Below are positions 9,127 through 18,004 of a stretch of 64,000 nucleotides of DNA, piece by piece. The translations under genes and the position numbers were made by a program. The notes under the pieces are model-generated. The model had not been told where the DNA came from. It saw only the letters and a program-made list of their open reading frames with translations, and ran no database searches. Origin of the DNA: Bdellovibrionales bacterium Ga0074139 (GTDB lineage: Bacteria > Bdellovibrionota > Bdellovibrionia > Bdellovibrionales > Bdellovibrionaceae); assembly GCA_001464795.1 (NCBI GenBank), contig LNEB01000015.1, positions 186,001-250,000 of the forward strand, in the 5' to 3' direction. Each line of letters begins with the position of its first letter. The first letter of the stretch is position 1.

Positions 9127-9903
9127 ATGAAAATTTTCGTTTGTATTAAACAGGTTCCCGACACTGAAACTAAAATTAAAATCAAGCCTGATGGAACGGG
9201 CATCGAACCCGCAGGAATCAAGTGGGTCATGAATCCCTATGATGAGTACGCCGTTGAAGAATCCATCAAAATCCGTGATGCCAACCCCGGATCTACGGTC
9301 AACGTGATTACAGTGGGTCCCAAAGAGCGCGCTGTTGAGGCCTTAAGAACCGCTCTTGCAATGGGGGCCGATGAAGCCTTAGTGATTAACGCGACTGATG
9401 GTTTTGATGCTAACTCAACGGCCAAAGCCTTAGCTTCTGTGATTCAATCTGAAGGCGGTGCTGATCTGGTTCTCACTGGAAAACTTTCCATTGATGCCAA
9501 TCAATCTTCGGTCAGCCAAATGGTGGCTGAATATTTGAAAATTCCTCATGCAACAGTGGTTTCACAGCTCCAGATTTCTGCAGGCTCAGCGTCAGCCAGT
9601 CGAGACATCGAGGGCGGAGCAAAAGAAAAATTACAGCTAACACTTCCAGCATTGGTTGCCGCCAATAAAGGACTCAATACTCCTCGTTACGCAAGTTTGC
9701 CTGGAATCATGAAGGCAAAGAAAAAAGTAATTAAAGAATTCGATGCAGCCACCATCGGAGTCTCTGATTCAGATAAAAAAGTCATTTTGAAAAACCTCAC
9801 ACTTCCCGCTGAAAAACCAGCCGTAAAAATGCTAACTGGTGATGCGACTTCTCAATCACAAGAGCTTATCAAGCTGCTGAGAGACGAAGCGAAGGCCCTT
9901 TAA
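9127..9903 (+). CDS. etfB: Electron transfer flavoprotein beta subunit
   Basis: 258-residue EtfB. The N-terminus MKIFVCIKQVPDTETKI and the ADP/AMP-binding segment GADLVLTGKLSIDANQ...VAEYL are diagnostic. With EtfA it forms the soluble heterodimer (FAD plus AMP) that moves electrons from acyl-CoA and other dehydrogenases to the quinone pool through ETF-QO. An AGGAG ribosome-binding site precedes the ATG. It is 22 bp upstream of etfA. Divergent placement next to sdhCAB makes sense, since both feed quinone from fatty- or amino-acid oxidation and the TCA cycle. Confidence 0.97.
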   Translation: MKIFVCIKQVPDTETKIKIKPDGTGIEPAGIKWVMNPYDEYAVEESIKIRDANPGSTVNVITVGPKERAVEALRTALAMGADEALVINATDGFDANSTAKALASVIQSEGGADLVLTGKLSIDANQSSVSQMVAEYLKIPHATVVSQLQISAGSASASRDIEGGAKEKLQLTLPALVAANKGLNTPRYASLPGIMKAKKKVIKEFDAATIGVSDSDKKVILKNLTLPAEKPAVKMLTGDATSQSQELIKLLRDEAKAL

Positions 9904-9925
9904 ATTTAAAACCCCAGGAGAACTT

Positions 9926-10891
9926 ATGTCATTAGTTGCTGTTTTTGTTGAATCTCAAAATGGAAAATTAAAAAGAAGTTCAATTGAACTTTTGCAAGCT
10001 GCTGCTCGTTCGGGGCAAAAAACTGTGGCCGTTGCATTAGGTTCTGAATCGGCTCAGCTTGCCGCTGAATGTGGACAAAACGGTGCCCAAGAGGTTCACG
10101 TTTTCAAGGATGCAAAGCTTGATAATTATAATTCTGAGCTCTATGTCGCAGCTTTAGAAGTGGCTGCCACTGCACTGAAACCAACGACAATACTGGCTTC
10201 TGCTTCCTCATTGGGAAAAGATGCGTTTCCTCGATTGGCGGCTAGAATGCAGGCGGGACTTGTTAGTGATGCCACTGAAATTTCATGGACAGGATCGCAA
10301 GCCAAAGCAAAAAAACCATTGTACGCAGGAAAGTGTTTTGCCGAAGCTACTTTTCAAAATACCTCAACTCAAATTATCCTTATGCGAGCCAATCAAATTC
10401 CACTTTCAAGCGTGACAGCCGGTGCAGCATCGGTCACTGAGCATCAACTTCCTGCCATGGATTTAAAAACCTTGGTGCAAGAAGTTGTTCGTGGCACAGG
10501 CGCAAAATTAGATTTAACAGAAGCTAATATTATTATTTCAGGTGGGCGTGGACTTAAAGAAGCAGGTAACTTTAAACTTCTTCATGATCTTGCGGACGTT
10601 CTGGGGGCCACGGTCGGTGCCTCAAGGGCTGTTGTTGACTCGGGCTGGGTGGGGCACGATATGCAAGTGGGACAAACGGGTAAAACTGTAGCTCCTACAT
10701 TGTACATCGCTGTTGGATTATCGGGTGCCATTCAGCATTTAGCGGGCATGAGCGGCTCTAAGGTTATTGTTGCCATCAACAACGATGCAAATGCTCCCAT
10801 TTTTCAAAAAGCTACTTACGGAATTGTCGGTGATCTTTTTGAAGTGCTCCCTAAATTAACCGAAGAGTTTCGAAAAGTTCTTGGCAAATAG
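9926..10891 (+). CDS. etfA: Electron transfer flavoprotein alpha subunit
   Basis: 321-residue EtfA. Domain I (residues 1-190) is the ETF fold shared with EtfB. Domain II (about 195-315) is the FAD-binding half, with [35 protein letters not shown] and [16 protein letters not shown] visible and intact. A CCAGGAG ribosome-binding site lies before the ATG. The stop codon overlaps the GTG start of the next gene by one base (TAGTG). Confidence 0.97.
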   Translation: MSLVAVFVESQNGKLKRSSIELLQAAARSGQKTVAVALGSESAQLAAECGQNGAQEVHVFKDAKLDNYNSELYVAALEVAATALKPTTILASASSLGKDAFPRLAARMQAGLVSDATEISWTGSQAKAKKPLYAGKCFAEATFQNTSTQIILMRANQIPLSSVTAGAASVTEHQLPAMDLKTLVQEVVRGTGAKLDLTEANIIISGGRGLKEAGNFKLLHDLADVLGATVGASRAVVDSGWVGHDMQVGQTGKTVAPTLYIAVGLSGAIQHLAGMSGSKVIVAINNDANAPIFQKATYGIVGDLFEVLPKLTEEFRKVLGK

Positions 10892-11532
10892 TGCGAGCTT
10901 GGACGCTTGGAATTTTAGTTTTTATTATTTATAAAACCCTGTCGTTGACCTGGCGGGTGAAAATTCATCGTCCCGATGCTCTCAAAAATTACATGGCTGA
11001 AAAATCGCCGGTGCTGTTGGCCCATTGGCACGGCGATGAGCTTGCATTGATACAACTTGCAAGAAGTTACCGGATTGTCACGCTCTCCTCGCACAGCAAA
11101 GATGGATCTATTATGACCGTCGTTTTAAATCTTTTAGGTGCTGAAGTTGTGCGAGGATCCTCCAGCCGCGGCGCTGTCAGTGGATACTTGGGACTCGTAA
11201 GAAAAATTAAAAAAGGTTTCAACAGCAGCTTTGCCGTTGATGGGCCACGAGGTCCCATTTACAAAGCCAAAATGGGCGTGGTGGAAACATCTAAAAATTT
11301 ACAAATACCAATTTTTTTCGCTGGAGTTTCCTGCGACCGAGCGTGGGTTTTTAAAAAGTCTTGGAATCAAACCTATTTGCCAAAGCCCTTTGCAAAATTA
11401 AGAATTGTTTGGACAGGACCACTTGCTATTCCTCAAAAGTCTCAAGAGCTTGATCATACATGGCTTGAAAAGGTCGAGTTTGAACTTCGTGCTGCTCGAC
11501 AGCAAGCCCCGAGTTTCATTGCTGAATCCTAA
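10891..11532 (+). CDS. DUF374 family lysophospholipid acyltransferase-like protein
   Basis: 213-residue protein with an N-terminal hydrophobic segment (about 5-22) that probably anchors it to the inner membrane. Family marks are LAHWHGDE (about 43-50), SSHSKDGS, VRGSSSRGA and FAVDGPRGP (about 117-125), as in DUF374 proteins related to LpxL/PlsC acyltransferases. The H-x4-D-type catalytic element would be the HWHGDE region. The GTG start overlaps the etfA stop, implying co-transcription. The likely role is lipid A or phospholipid acylation; the precise substrate is unknown. Confidence 0.85.
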   Translation: MRAWTLGILVFIIYKTLSLTWRVKIHRPDALKNYMAEKSPVLLAHWHGDELALIQLARSYRIVTLSSHSKDGSIMTVVLNLLGAEVVRGSSSRGAVSGYLGLVRKIKKGFNSSFAVDGPRGPIYKAKMGVVETSKNLQIPIFFAGVSCDRAWVFKKSWNQTYLPKPFAKLRIVWTGPLAIPQKSQELDHTWLEKVEFELRAARQQAPSFIAES

Positions 11533-11576
11533 TGCTGATGCTAGCGTTTTAGATAGACCTAAGGATGGGGGCTTTC

Positions 11577-12395
11577 ATGATTCGTTTATTTTTGGCAATT
11601 ACGCTGATTTCTCAATTCGCTTTTTCTCAATCTTCAGCTGTACTCGCTGACGTCAGTGGAAAAAAAATCACTGTCGATGATTTCAATAAAAAATACCGTG
11701 AAGTGATCGAAGCGGTTAGCTCAAGCGGTGGACCTGTGCCCACAAAGGCCGAGTTTTTGGAAGATCTTGTTCGTTACGAATTAGGTCTTGTCGAAGCTGA
11801 CAAAAGAAATTTGAAAAATGACCCCATCGTTCAAGAGCGATACAGACAAGAAATGTACAAAGTGCTTTTGGAAAAAGAATTGGGCGATAAGGCTCAGCGC
11901 ATTCAGGTTTCTGAAGCAGAAATGCGCGCTTGGTATGCAAAAAATCCTTCCATCAGATACAGCAATATTTTGATCGACGTCAGGCCCGGAGCAAGCGCAG
12001 AACAAAAAGCTGAAGCTAAAAAACGTGCGACAGAAATATTTGCAGAGGTGAAAGCTTCTAAAAGACCTTTTGAAGAGCTCGTTAAGCTTTATTCCGATGA
12101 TTCTTTGTCGAAGCAGTTTGGTGGAGACGCTGGGTTTCAATCTTCTTTAACTGTGATGCCACAAATTTACATAGCTGCAAAGGCTGCAAAAACTGGTGAA
12201 ATTATTGGCCCCGTTGAAACACTCTTTGGCTTTCATATTATGAAGGTCACTGGTCGTGCTACATTTGATCAGGCCAATCGCATTCAAATACGTCAGGCTG
12301 TTTTCAATGAAAAAAGAAGACTTTTGTTGGATCAGTTTTTTGCGAACTTAAAGAAAAAGCATCCCGTTAAAACCAACCCAAGTCTTATTAACTAA
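11577..12395 (+). CDS. Secreted PpiC/PrsA-type peptidyl-prolyl isomerase (parvulin 1)
   Basis: 272-residue periplasmic foldase. The signal peptide is MIRLFLAITLISQFAFS. A helical chaperone region (about 30-125) precedes one parvulin domain (about 130-225) with the IRYSNILI opening, the LYSDDSLSKQFGGDAGF core and the FGFHIMKV closing strand. The ATG at 11577 is chosen over the in-frame ATG at 11565 because the signal peptide then starts cleanly. It is the first of three consecutive parvulin genes, followed at once by the second. It probably assists folding of exported or outer-membrane proteins. Confidence 0.88.
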   Translation: MIRLFLAITLISQFAFSQSSAVLADVSGKKITVDDFNKKYREVIEAVSSSGGPVPTKAEFLEDLVRYELGLVEADKRNLKNDPIVQERYRQEMYKVLLEKELGDKAQRIQVSEAEMRAWYAKNPSIRYSNILIDVRPGASAEQKAEAKKRATEIFAEVKASKRPFEELVKLYSDDSLSKQFGGDAGFQSSLTVMPQIYIAAKAAKTGEIIGPVETLFGFHIMKVTGRATFDQANRIQIRQAVFNEKRRLLLDQFFANLKKKHPVKTNPSLIN

Positions 12396-13364
12396 ATGAG
12401 CCCCATGGCCGCACGTATTGGATTGAATCTCATTCTTAGCCTTGCGGCCGTTTTACTTACCAGCTGTCACTCCAAATCAAATTCTCAGAAAACTCAGCAA
12501 CCTGTTGTTAAGGTGAATTCTCGCGTTTTAACTCTCAAAGATTTTTCCAATCAAGTCGGGCGAAAACTAAAAGATCTTGATTCTTTGTCTGCAAAAAGTG
12601 AAGAGACCGTTCTTTTTGTTAAAGAAGAAATCATTAGAAGCTTTATTACTCGCTCTTTGATTTTAGACTTTGCAGAATCAAAAAAACTAACTGTAACCTC
12701 TAACGAGCTTGATAATGAGGTTAAAGAGTTGCGATCGTCCTATCCCGACGATGTTACTTTTAGAAAAACTTTAGCAGAAGAAAGCATCTCTTTTAGTGAG
12801 TGGCAAGAGCAGTTAAAAGCAAGACTGATTGAAAAAAAAGTTTTCGCTCACATCAATGAAAAAATAAAGACACCTACGGCTGAAGAGCTCAACAGGTACT
12901 ACACACAAAACAAAGATCAATTTAAAACAAAAGAGCGCGTTTATATTCGCCAAATTGTTGTCGAAGAACTATCAAAGGCCGAGCATTTAAAATCGGAGCT
13001 TAAAAAACAAAGCTTAGATAAGCTAGCCAGCAAATATTCCATATCACCTGAGGGTAAAAGTGGTGGCCTTGTGGGTTGGATCAGTAAGGGCGATGTGGAC
13101 CTGTTTGATCCGGTATTTTCTTACAAAGTAGGGGCCCCTGGGCCTGTATTTAAAAGTGCCTTTGGGTATCATATTGTTCTGGTGGAAAGACGGTCTCCTC
13201 CAAGTGTTCAATCCCTCGAAGAGGCCAAGCCAAGAATTATTCGGCAGATTTTATCCCTTAAAGAACAAGCTCTTTTTACTGAATGGCTAGATGCTCAACT
13301 CAGAAGCAGTCGCGTCTCGCGTGACAATAATTTGATCAATGCCGTGCGGGTTGATACAAAATAA
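12396..13364 (+). CDS. Parvulin-type foldase lipoprotein (parvulin 2)
   Basis: 322-residue predicted lipoprotein; the lipobox LLTSC places the lipidated Cys near residue 24. An N-terminal SurA/PrsA-like helical region contains VNSRVLTLKDF and a LIEKKVFAHINEK helix. A single rotamase domain (about 185-275) follows, with VYIRQIVV, YSISPEGKSGGLVGWI and FGYHIVLVE. The ATG directly abuts the preceding stop codon. It differs from its neighbours in being lipid-anchored, so the three proteins may act at different places in the periplasm. Confidence 0.88.
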   Translation: MSPMAARIGLNLILSLAAVLLTSCHSKSNSQKTQQPVVKVNSRVLTLKDFSNQVGRKLKDLDSLSAKSEETVLFVKEEIIRSFITRSLILDFAESKKLTVTSNELDNEVKELRSSYPDDVTFRKTLAEESISFSEWQEQLKARLIEKKVFAHINEKIKTPTAEELNRYYTQNKDQFKTKERVYIRQIVVEELSKAEHLKSELKKQSLDKLASKYSISPEGKSGGLVGWISKGDVDLFDPVFSYKVGAPGPVFKSAFGYHIVLVERRSPPSVQSLEEAKPRIIRQILSLKEQALFTEWLDAQLRSSRVSRDNNLINAVRVDTK

Positions 13365-13367
13365 AGC

Positions 13368-14321
13368 ATGTTTATTTTAAGTTTCATTTTCTCTAGCCTT
13401 ATAGGTTTTGCACAAACTCCCGTCGACCGAATTTTGGCCGTCGTCAATGATGAGGCCATTCTGGAATCAGACGTTAGCACTCTTGCAAAGAAGGCTGAAA
13501 AGGGCGCATTAATCGAAGAGGTTCTATTACAAGGAAATTCCTTAAATGAATTAAAAAAATCCCGCGAAACTCGTTTGGATTATTTAATCAACGAGCGCCT
13601 TTTAGATGCCGCTGTCAAAAGACTTGGGTTAACGGCCGGCCAAGAGCGTGTGGATCAAGAAATCAAACAAATGGCCAGCCGATACAAGACCACTCCCAGT
13701 GAAATTTTGAAAGCTGCAAAAGCGGATATGGGTTTTACCGAAGAAGAGTATCGAACTTTTTTAAAAAAACAAATCGAGCGTCAAGGCCTAATTGAAGTTG
13801 AAATCTCTTCTAAAGTTCGAGTCTCTGACGAAGAAGTCTACGCAGAGTTTAGAAAAATAAACCCAAGATCTAAGTCATCACTCGGTGAAGTTACGATTTC
13901 CCACATTCTTTTTAATCCTAAAAAAGGCGGCGAGAAAAAAGCTCTCGAGCGTGCCGAGTTGGCGCTTGAAAAATTACGCTCAGGCAAAAGCTTCTCCGAA
14001 GTCGCCGAACAACACTCTGAAGACAGTCGTTTTGCAAATGGTGGCCTTCTGGGTACCTTCGGGCCAGATGAACTTTTGCCAGAGTTTGAAATCGCATTGT
14101 CGGGTTTATCGAAAGGCCAGTACTCCTCTGTCGTCAAATCAAAACAGGGGCTGCATATTTTATATTTAAATGATTCAAAGGTAGGAAAAAATTTAGCTTT
14201 TGAAAAAGAAAAAGAAAAGATTCGTGTCTATTTAACTGAAAAATCTTTCGAAAAACAATTTGCTTTATGGCTTAAGAGGTCTCGAGAAGAAGCCACAATC
14301 AATCTATTCGGTAAAAAATGA
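13368..14321 (+). CDS. surA: SurA-like periplasmic chaperone/peptidyl-prolyl isomerase (parvulin 3)
   Basis: 317 residues. The signal peptide MFILSFIFSSLIGFAQ is followed by PVDRILAVVNDEAILESDV, the hallmark SurA N-terminus. After the helical core comes one parvulin domain (about 170-270): VTISHILF, EQHSEDSRFANGGLLG, GLHILYL. Classical enterobacterial SurA has two parvulin domains; this one has one, as in many SurA homologues. Location right before pdxA repeats the conserved surA-pdxA adjacency, and the stop overlaps the pdxA start (ATGA). It should chaperone outer-membrane proteins. Confidence 0.9.
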   Translation: MFILSFIFSSLIGFAQTPVDRILAVVNDEAILESDVSTLAKKAEKGALIEEVLLQGNSLNELKKSRETRLDYLINERLLDAAVKRLGLTAGQERVDQEIKQMASRYKTTPSEILKAAKADMGFTEEEYRTFLKKQIERQGLIEVEISSKVRVSDEEVYAEFRKINPRSKSSLGEVTISHILFNPKKGGEKKALERAELALEKLRSGKSFSEVAEQHSEDSRFANGGLLGTFGPDELLPEFEIALSGLSKGQYSSVVKSKQGLHILYLNDSKVGKNLAFEKEKEKIRVYLTEKSFEKQFALWLKRSREEATINLFGKK

Positions 14322-15256
14322 AGCTGATTGCGATCACAACAGGTGACAGTGATGGCATAGGTTTCGAAGTCACGGCCAAGGCTCTTAGCAAAATAGGCCC
14401 ACAAGCCAACACTCAGTTTTTATTATTTCGTCAGCCTCAATCAGAGGTTCTGTATTTACCCATACTAGATAAAAAATTTAATCGGATTGTTGTTCCTAGT
14501 TTAGAGGCTGCTCTAAGTCTTAAGAACCAAGACTCAAAAACTTTGTTTGATATCTGCTCAAAGGTTTCTGCACCAAAAAATGTAGAAATTGCAGCTAAGG
14601 CCTGTTTTAAAAAAAAGATTCATGGCTTGGTGACAGCTCCTTTATCAAAAACTTTAATTCAATCTTCCGGATATCGGGCCAAGGGCCACACCGAGATTTT
14701 GCAGAACGTATCAAAAACAAAAAATGTGCATATGACTTTTATTGGCAAGAATTTTAATGTTTTGCTAGCAACGGGTCATATGCCAGTCGCAAAAGTCAGT
14801 GCTAGTTTGAATGTTAAAACGCTACAGGCCGCCATTCAAAATGCAGATCTTTTAAAAAAAATTCTTCCCCCCAAAATAGCAAATAAACCTATTGCGCTTG
14901 TGGGCCTCAACCCCCACGCAGGAGAAAATGGACTTTTGGGCCAAGAAGAAATTTTAACATTTAAAAAGGTTCTTAAAAAATTTCCCTCGGTTTTGGGTCC
15001 CCTTGTGCCAGATGCTGCTTTTTTGAAAAAGAATTGGCCCCTTTATAGCGTTTATATTTGTTGCTATCATGACCAAGGCCTTATCCCTTTCAAGCTTGTC
15101 CACGGGACTCAGTCTGGTTATCATCTAACACTCGGTTTACCTTTTGTGCGCACCAGTGTAGACCATGGAACGGCAAAAGATATATTTGGTAAAAATCAGG
15201 CTGATGCCTCTTCCATGAAAGAAGCCATTCTAGCCTGTATACAATTAGCGAAGTGA
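14318..15256 (+). CDS. pdxA: 4-hydroxythreonine-4-phosphate dehydrogenase
   Basis: 312-residue PdxA, which oxidises 4-phospho-hydroxy-L-threonine in the DXP-dependent pyridoxal phosphate pathway. Metal and substrate histidines appear in AKGHTEIL, GLNPHAGENG and CCYHDQGLIPFK, with RTSVDHGTAKDI at the C-terminal side. The N-terminal signature reads TTGDSDGIGFEV rather than the usual GDPAGIGPE, so the Pro is replaced. ITAPLSK-like VTAPLSK is present. It overlaps surA by 4 bp and is followed by a phosphohexomutase gene after 7 bp. Confidence 0.93.
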   Translation: MKLIAITTGDSDGIGFEVTAKALSKIGPQANTQFLLFRQPQSEVLYLPILDKKFNRIVVPSLEAALSLKNQDSKTLFDICSKVSAPKNVEIAAKACFKKKIHGLVTAPLSKTLIQSSGYRAKGHTEILQNVSKTKNVHMTFIGKNFNVLLATGHMPVAKVSASLNVKTLQAAIQNADLLKKILPPKIANKPIALVGLNPHAGENGLLGQEEILTFKKVLKKFPSVLGPLVPDAAFLKKNWPLYSVYICCYHDQGLIPFKLVHGTQSGYHLTLGLPFVRTSVDHGTAKDIFGKNQADASSMKEAILACIQLAK

Positions 15257-15263
15257 GGATCCT

Positions 15264-16631
15264 ATGCATACACCAGTCATTTTTCGAGAGTACGATATCC
15301 GCGGTGTCTATAATGGAGATTTTGATAATACTTTTGCCTACGAACTAGGAAAAGCTTTTGTCACTTACCTATCGGATTCTGGGGTTAATAAGCCCACCAT
15401 TACAATTGGTCACGATGCCAGGCTCTCTTGTCCAGATATTGTTCAACATTTATCAAAAGGGATTCGCGAGTCTGGCGGAAATGTCATTCACCTAGGGCTT
15501 GTAACAACACCTGTTTGTTATTTTTCAACCTTTGTAATTGATAAAGTGGACGGCGCTATTATGGTAACCGGAAGTCACAATCCACCCGAATACAATGGCT
15601 TTAAAATATCCAAGGGTCAGTGGACTATTTTTGGTGAAGAGATTCAGAAGTTGAAAACAATCATTTCCCAGAAAAGATATTTATCAGGATCAGGTACTGA
15701 AAAAGTTTATGATATAAAACCAGAGTACTACTCGAGATACAAAAAAGAATTTTCTGAACTTAAGCCATTAAAAGTCGTTCTTGATTGTGGAAACGGTGCT
15801 GCTGGTTCTATTTTGCGTGGTCTTTATAATGCTGTTGGCTTAGATCCCATTATTCTTTTTGAAGAGCCCAATGGATTATTTCCCAATCATCATCCCGATC
15901 CAACAGTCGAAAAAAACCTAGTGGCACTTAAACAAAAAGTAATTGAAACCGGTGCCATTTGTGGAATTGGTTTTGATGGTGACGCTGACAGAATCGGTGT
16001 GGTTGATCACACTGGAAAAATGCTTTACGGTGATGAGCTCATGGTTGTTATTTCCAGGGCCATCTTAGGTAAAACAAAAGGTGCAAAAATTATTGGTGAT
16101 GTGAAGTGCTCGGATCGAATGTACACAGACATTGCAAAGCATGGTGGGCAGCCCATCATGTGGAAAACGGGACATAGTTTAGTAAAAGAAAAAATCAAAA
16201 CCGAAAAAGCTCCTTTTGGTGGTGAAATGAGTGGTCACATTTTCTTTGCTGACAGAAATTACGGCTACGACGACGCTCCTTACGCTGGACTTCGATTGAT
16301 TGAAATCCTAAGTCAAACTGGTAAAACCATTCCTCAACTTCTTGAAGGTTTGCCGTCAGCTTTTAATACTCCAGAAATTCGCATTGATACCACCGAAGAG
16401 AAAAAAATATTAATCGTTGAAAAGATGATTGCTGCCTTTCCCGAAAAAACAGGGGCTGATTACAAAGTGGATCTAACTGATGGAATTCGTTTAAGTTTTG
16501 AAGATGGTTGGGCTTTGTGCCGGTCTTCAAATACTCAGCCTGTGTTGGTTGTTAGGTTTGAATCAAGCACCGCTAGCGGGCTTAAAAAAATTCAAGACCG
16601 TGTTGAAGCGATCGTTAATCAATATTTGTAG
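15264..16631 (+). CDS. Phosphomannomutase/phosphoglucomutase
   Basis: 455-residue alpha-D-phosphohexomutase interconverting hexose 6- and 1-phosphates for LPS and exopolysaccharide precursors. The four-domain order is visible: FREYDIRG start; active-site phosphoserine loop TGSHNPPEYNGFK (about 100-112); metal-binding DGDADR (about 240-245); sugar-binding GGEMSGH (about 322-328); and phosphate-binding RSSNTQP (about 419-425). The pattern is closest to AlgC/ManB-type PMM/PGM rather than GlmM. A GAGGA ribosome-binding site precedes the ATG. It is last in the operon, before a strong bidirectional terminator. Confidence 0.93.
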   Translation: MHTPVIFREYDIRGVYNGDFDNTFAYELGKAFVTYLSDSGVNKPTITIGHDARLSCPDIVQHLSKGIRESGGNVIHLGLVTTPVCYFSTFVIDKVDGAIMVTGSHNPPEYNGFKISKGQWTIFGEEIQKLKTIISQKRYLSGSGTEKVYDIKPEYYSRYKKEFSELKPLKVVLDCGNGAAGSILRGLYNAVGLDPIILFEEPNGLFPNHHPDPTVEKNLVALKQKVIETGAICGIGFDGDADRIGVVDHTGKMLYGDELMVVISRAILGKTKGAKIIGDVKCSDRMYTDIAKHGGQPIMWKTGHSLVKEKIKTEKAPFGGEMSGHIFFADRNYGYDDAPYAGLRLIEILSQTGKTIPQLLEGLPSAFNTPEIRIDTTEEKKILIVEKMIAAFPEKTGADYKVDLTDGIRLSFEDGWALCRSSNTQPVLVVRFESSTASGLKKIQDRVEAIVNQYL

Positions 16632-16645
16632 CTGAATTAAAAAAC

Positions 16646-16674
16646 AAAAAGGGACTGGTTAACAGTCCCTTTTA
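16646..16674. terminator. Bidirectional terminator between phosphohexomutase and atpE
   Basis: The seven-base stem GGGACTG / CAGTCCC with a 5-nt loop is flanked by an A-run on the left and a T-run on the right. It can therefore stop transcription from both converging operons. Confidence 0.88.
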
Positions 16675-16698
16675 TACGTCTGATTGATAGCTTTAAGA

Positions 16699-17010
16699 TT
16701 ACGGCTTTAACAAGAATGCTAATGCGAATGCGAAAAGTACAAGTGACTCGATGAATGCTAAACCGATCAACATTGGTGTGAAGATCTTGCCGTCAGCTGC
16801 AGGATTTCTAGAGATCCCTTCAAGAGCTGCAGAAGCCGCTTTAGCTTGAGCTAATGCTCCGCCAAGAACCGCTACACCCATGCAAAGACCAGCAGCAATT
16901 GCATATAAACCTTTTGAGCTGTCACCAGCTGTTGCAGCAACTGCAACTTCTTGAGCTTGCGCTCCCATAGCCAAAAACAATGTAGATAATACTGCTACTT
17001 GCTTTTTCAT
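16699..17010 (-). CDS. atpE: ATP synthase Fo subunit c
   Basis: 103-residue hairpin proteolipid of the rotor ring. An N-terminal 20-residue segment (MKKQVAVLSTLFLAMGAQAQ) looks like a cleavable signal or targeting sequence, longer than in E. coli. Helix 1 contains Gln55; the polar loop is SRNPAA (R68, N69, P70); helix 2 carries the ion-binding Glu88 in GLAFIES. Gln55, Glu88 and Ser89 align with Gln32, Glu65 and Ser66 of the sodium-binding Ilyobacter c subunit, but Tyr70 is Phe93 here. An AAGGAG ribosome-binding site is present. The gene lies with atpB and an atpZ-like gene, about 20 kb from the F1 genes. Confidence 0.96.
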   Translation of the reverse strand: MKKQVAVLSTLFLAMGAQAQEVAVAATAGDSSKGLYAIAAGLCMGVAVLGGALAQAKAASAALEGISRNPAADGKIFTPMLIGLAFIESLVLFAFALAFLLKP

Positions 17011-17045
17011 ATTTAATATCTCCTTGTGGTACGAGTTGTGTTTCT

Positions 17046-17732
17046 TTAATGATCTGACGCTTTAGCTAGGGAAATGTAAACCATAGATAACAGCGTGAAA
17101 ACATAAGCTTGAATGACGCAAACGAGGAAGCCCAATAAGTAAAGTGGTATTGGAGCTATAAAGGGAACAAGATCTAAAAATATTCCAAGTACTGTATGGT
17201 CGCCCTTCATCACATTGGCTAGGCGCATGCCTAATGTGACCGGTCTGATCATGTGAGATATGATTTCCAATGGAAGCATAAGGGGAATCAACCACCAAAC
17301 GGGGCCCAAGAAATGTTTTAAATAGTGAGTTCCGCCGTGTTTAAGGCCTACAAAGTTATAAGCCAAGAACGAAAAAATACCGAAGGCAACTGTCGTATTT
17401 ACGTTTTCGGTGGCTGCTGACATACCAGGGATAACGCCAATAAAGTTATTTAATAAAATAAAGAAGAAGAAGGCTGACAAAAGAGGAACATACTTTTCGC
17501 CGTCGTGACCAATGATTTGCTTAGCTAATTTGGCAATGAATTCAGTGATTAATTCAGTTAATCCACGGACAGAAATTTTACCGTGTGGAATAACAGCTTG
17601 TTGGCCAGAACCTAATTGAGCCCTAGCAACAAGTCCAAAAACAACTGTTCCTGCCGTAGCAAGACCAAGTGTTGCCACATGAACATTATCGTAGCCTACG
17701 GTTGGAATGAGCTGAGTCCAATTAAATGCCAT
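17046..17732 (-). CDS. atpB: ATP synthase Fo subunit a
   Basis: 228-residue stator channel subunit with about five membrane helices. The essential arginine is Arg170 in LGMRLANVMKGDH. The NNFIGVIPG turn and the VIQAYVFTLLSMVYI final helix are typical. It forms the ion half-channels against the c ring. It is located between the atpZ-like gene (30 bp upstream) and atpE (35 bp downstream), all on the minus strand. No truncation is evident. Confidence 0.96.
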   Translation of the reverse strand: MAFNWTQLIPTVGYDNVHVATLGLATAGTVVFGLVARAQLGSGQQAVIPHGKISVRGLTELITEFIAKLAKQIIGHDGEKYVPLLSAFFFFILLNNFIGVIPGMSAATENVNTTVAFGIFSFLAYNFVGLKHGGTHYLKHFLGPVWWLIPLMLPLEIISHMIRPVTLGMRLANVMKGDHTVLGIFLDLVPFIAPIPLYLLGFLVCVIQAYVFTLLSMVYISLAKASDH

Positions 17733-17761
17733 TATTAACCTTTTTTGTAATCTCGCTACTC

Positions 17762-18004
17762 TTACAATTTCGTTTCATCGTCTGCAAGATTTTTTTCAGT
17801 ATTTTTGGCCTGATCCCGAGATAGCTTTCTTAAGCTGAGAATAATTCGAGCCGTCCAACCAGAAAATCCAAGCAAAAGACAAATCACTAACAGCAATCCC
17901 TCGGTTGGGTAGGTGTTTTCTAGCTTTTGCCCAATCCAAAGGCTGAAAGCCGTAATCCCGACAAGCTCAAGGCCAATGCCAGCAAAAAGTGCATACTTTT
18001 TCAT
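17762..18004 (-). CDS. AtpZ/AtpI-like Fo assembly-associated membrane protein
   Basis: 80 residues with two transmembrane helices (about 5-25 and 35-55) and a charged C-terminal tail. The pattern GIGLELVGITAFSLWIGQ...LLLVICLLLGFSGW resembles the AtpZ/AtpI family encoded at the head of many atp operons and linked to c-ring assembly or Mg transport. Its position immediately before atpB supports the call. Its ATG overlaps the preceding TPR lipoprotein stop (ATGA), so the atp genes are translationally tied to that gene. Confidence 0.75.
   Translation of the reverse strand: MKKYALFAGIGLELVGITAFSLWIGQKLENTYPTEGLLLVICLLLGFSGWTARIILSLRKLSRDQAKNTEKNLADDETKL

Noticed and set aside
11781-12140. 119-codon minus-strand frame inside the first parvulin gene
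   Set aside because: Phe/Cys-rich shadow of a clear coding sequence with no ribosome-binding site.
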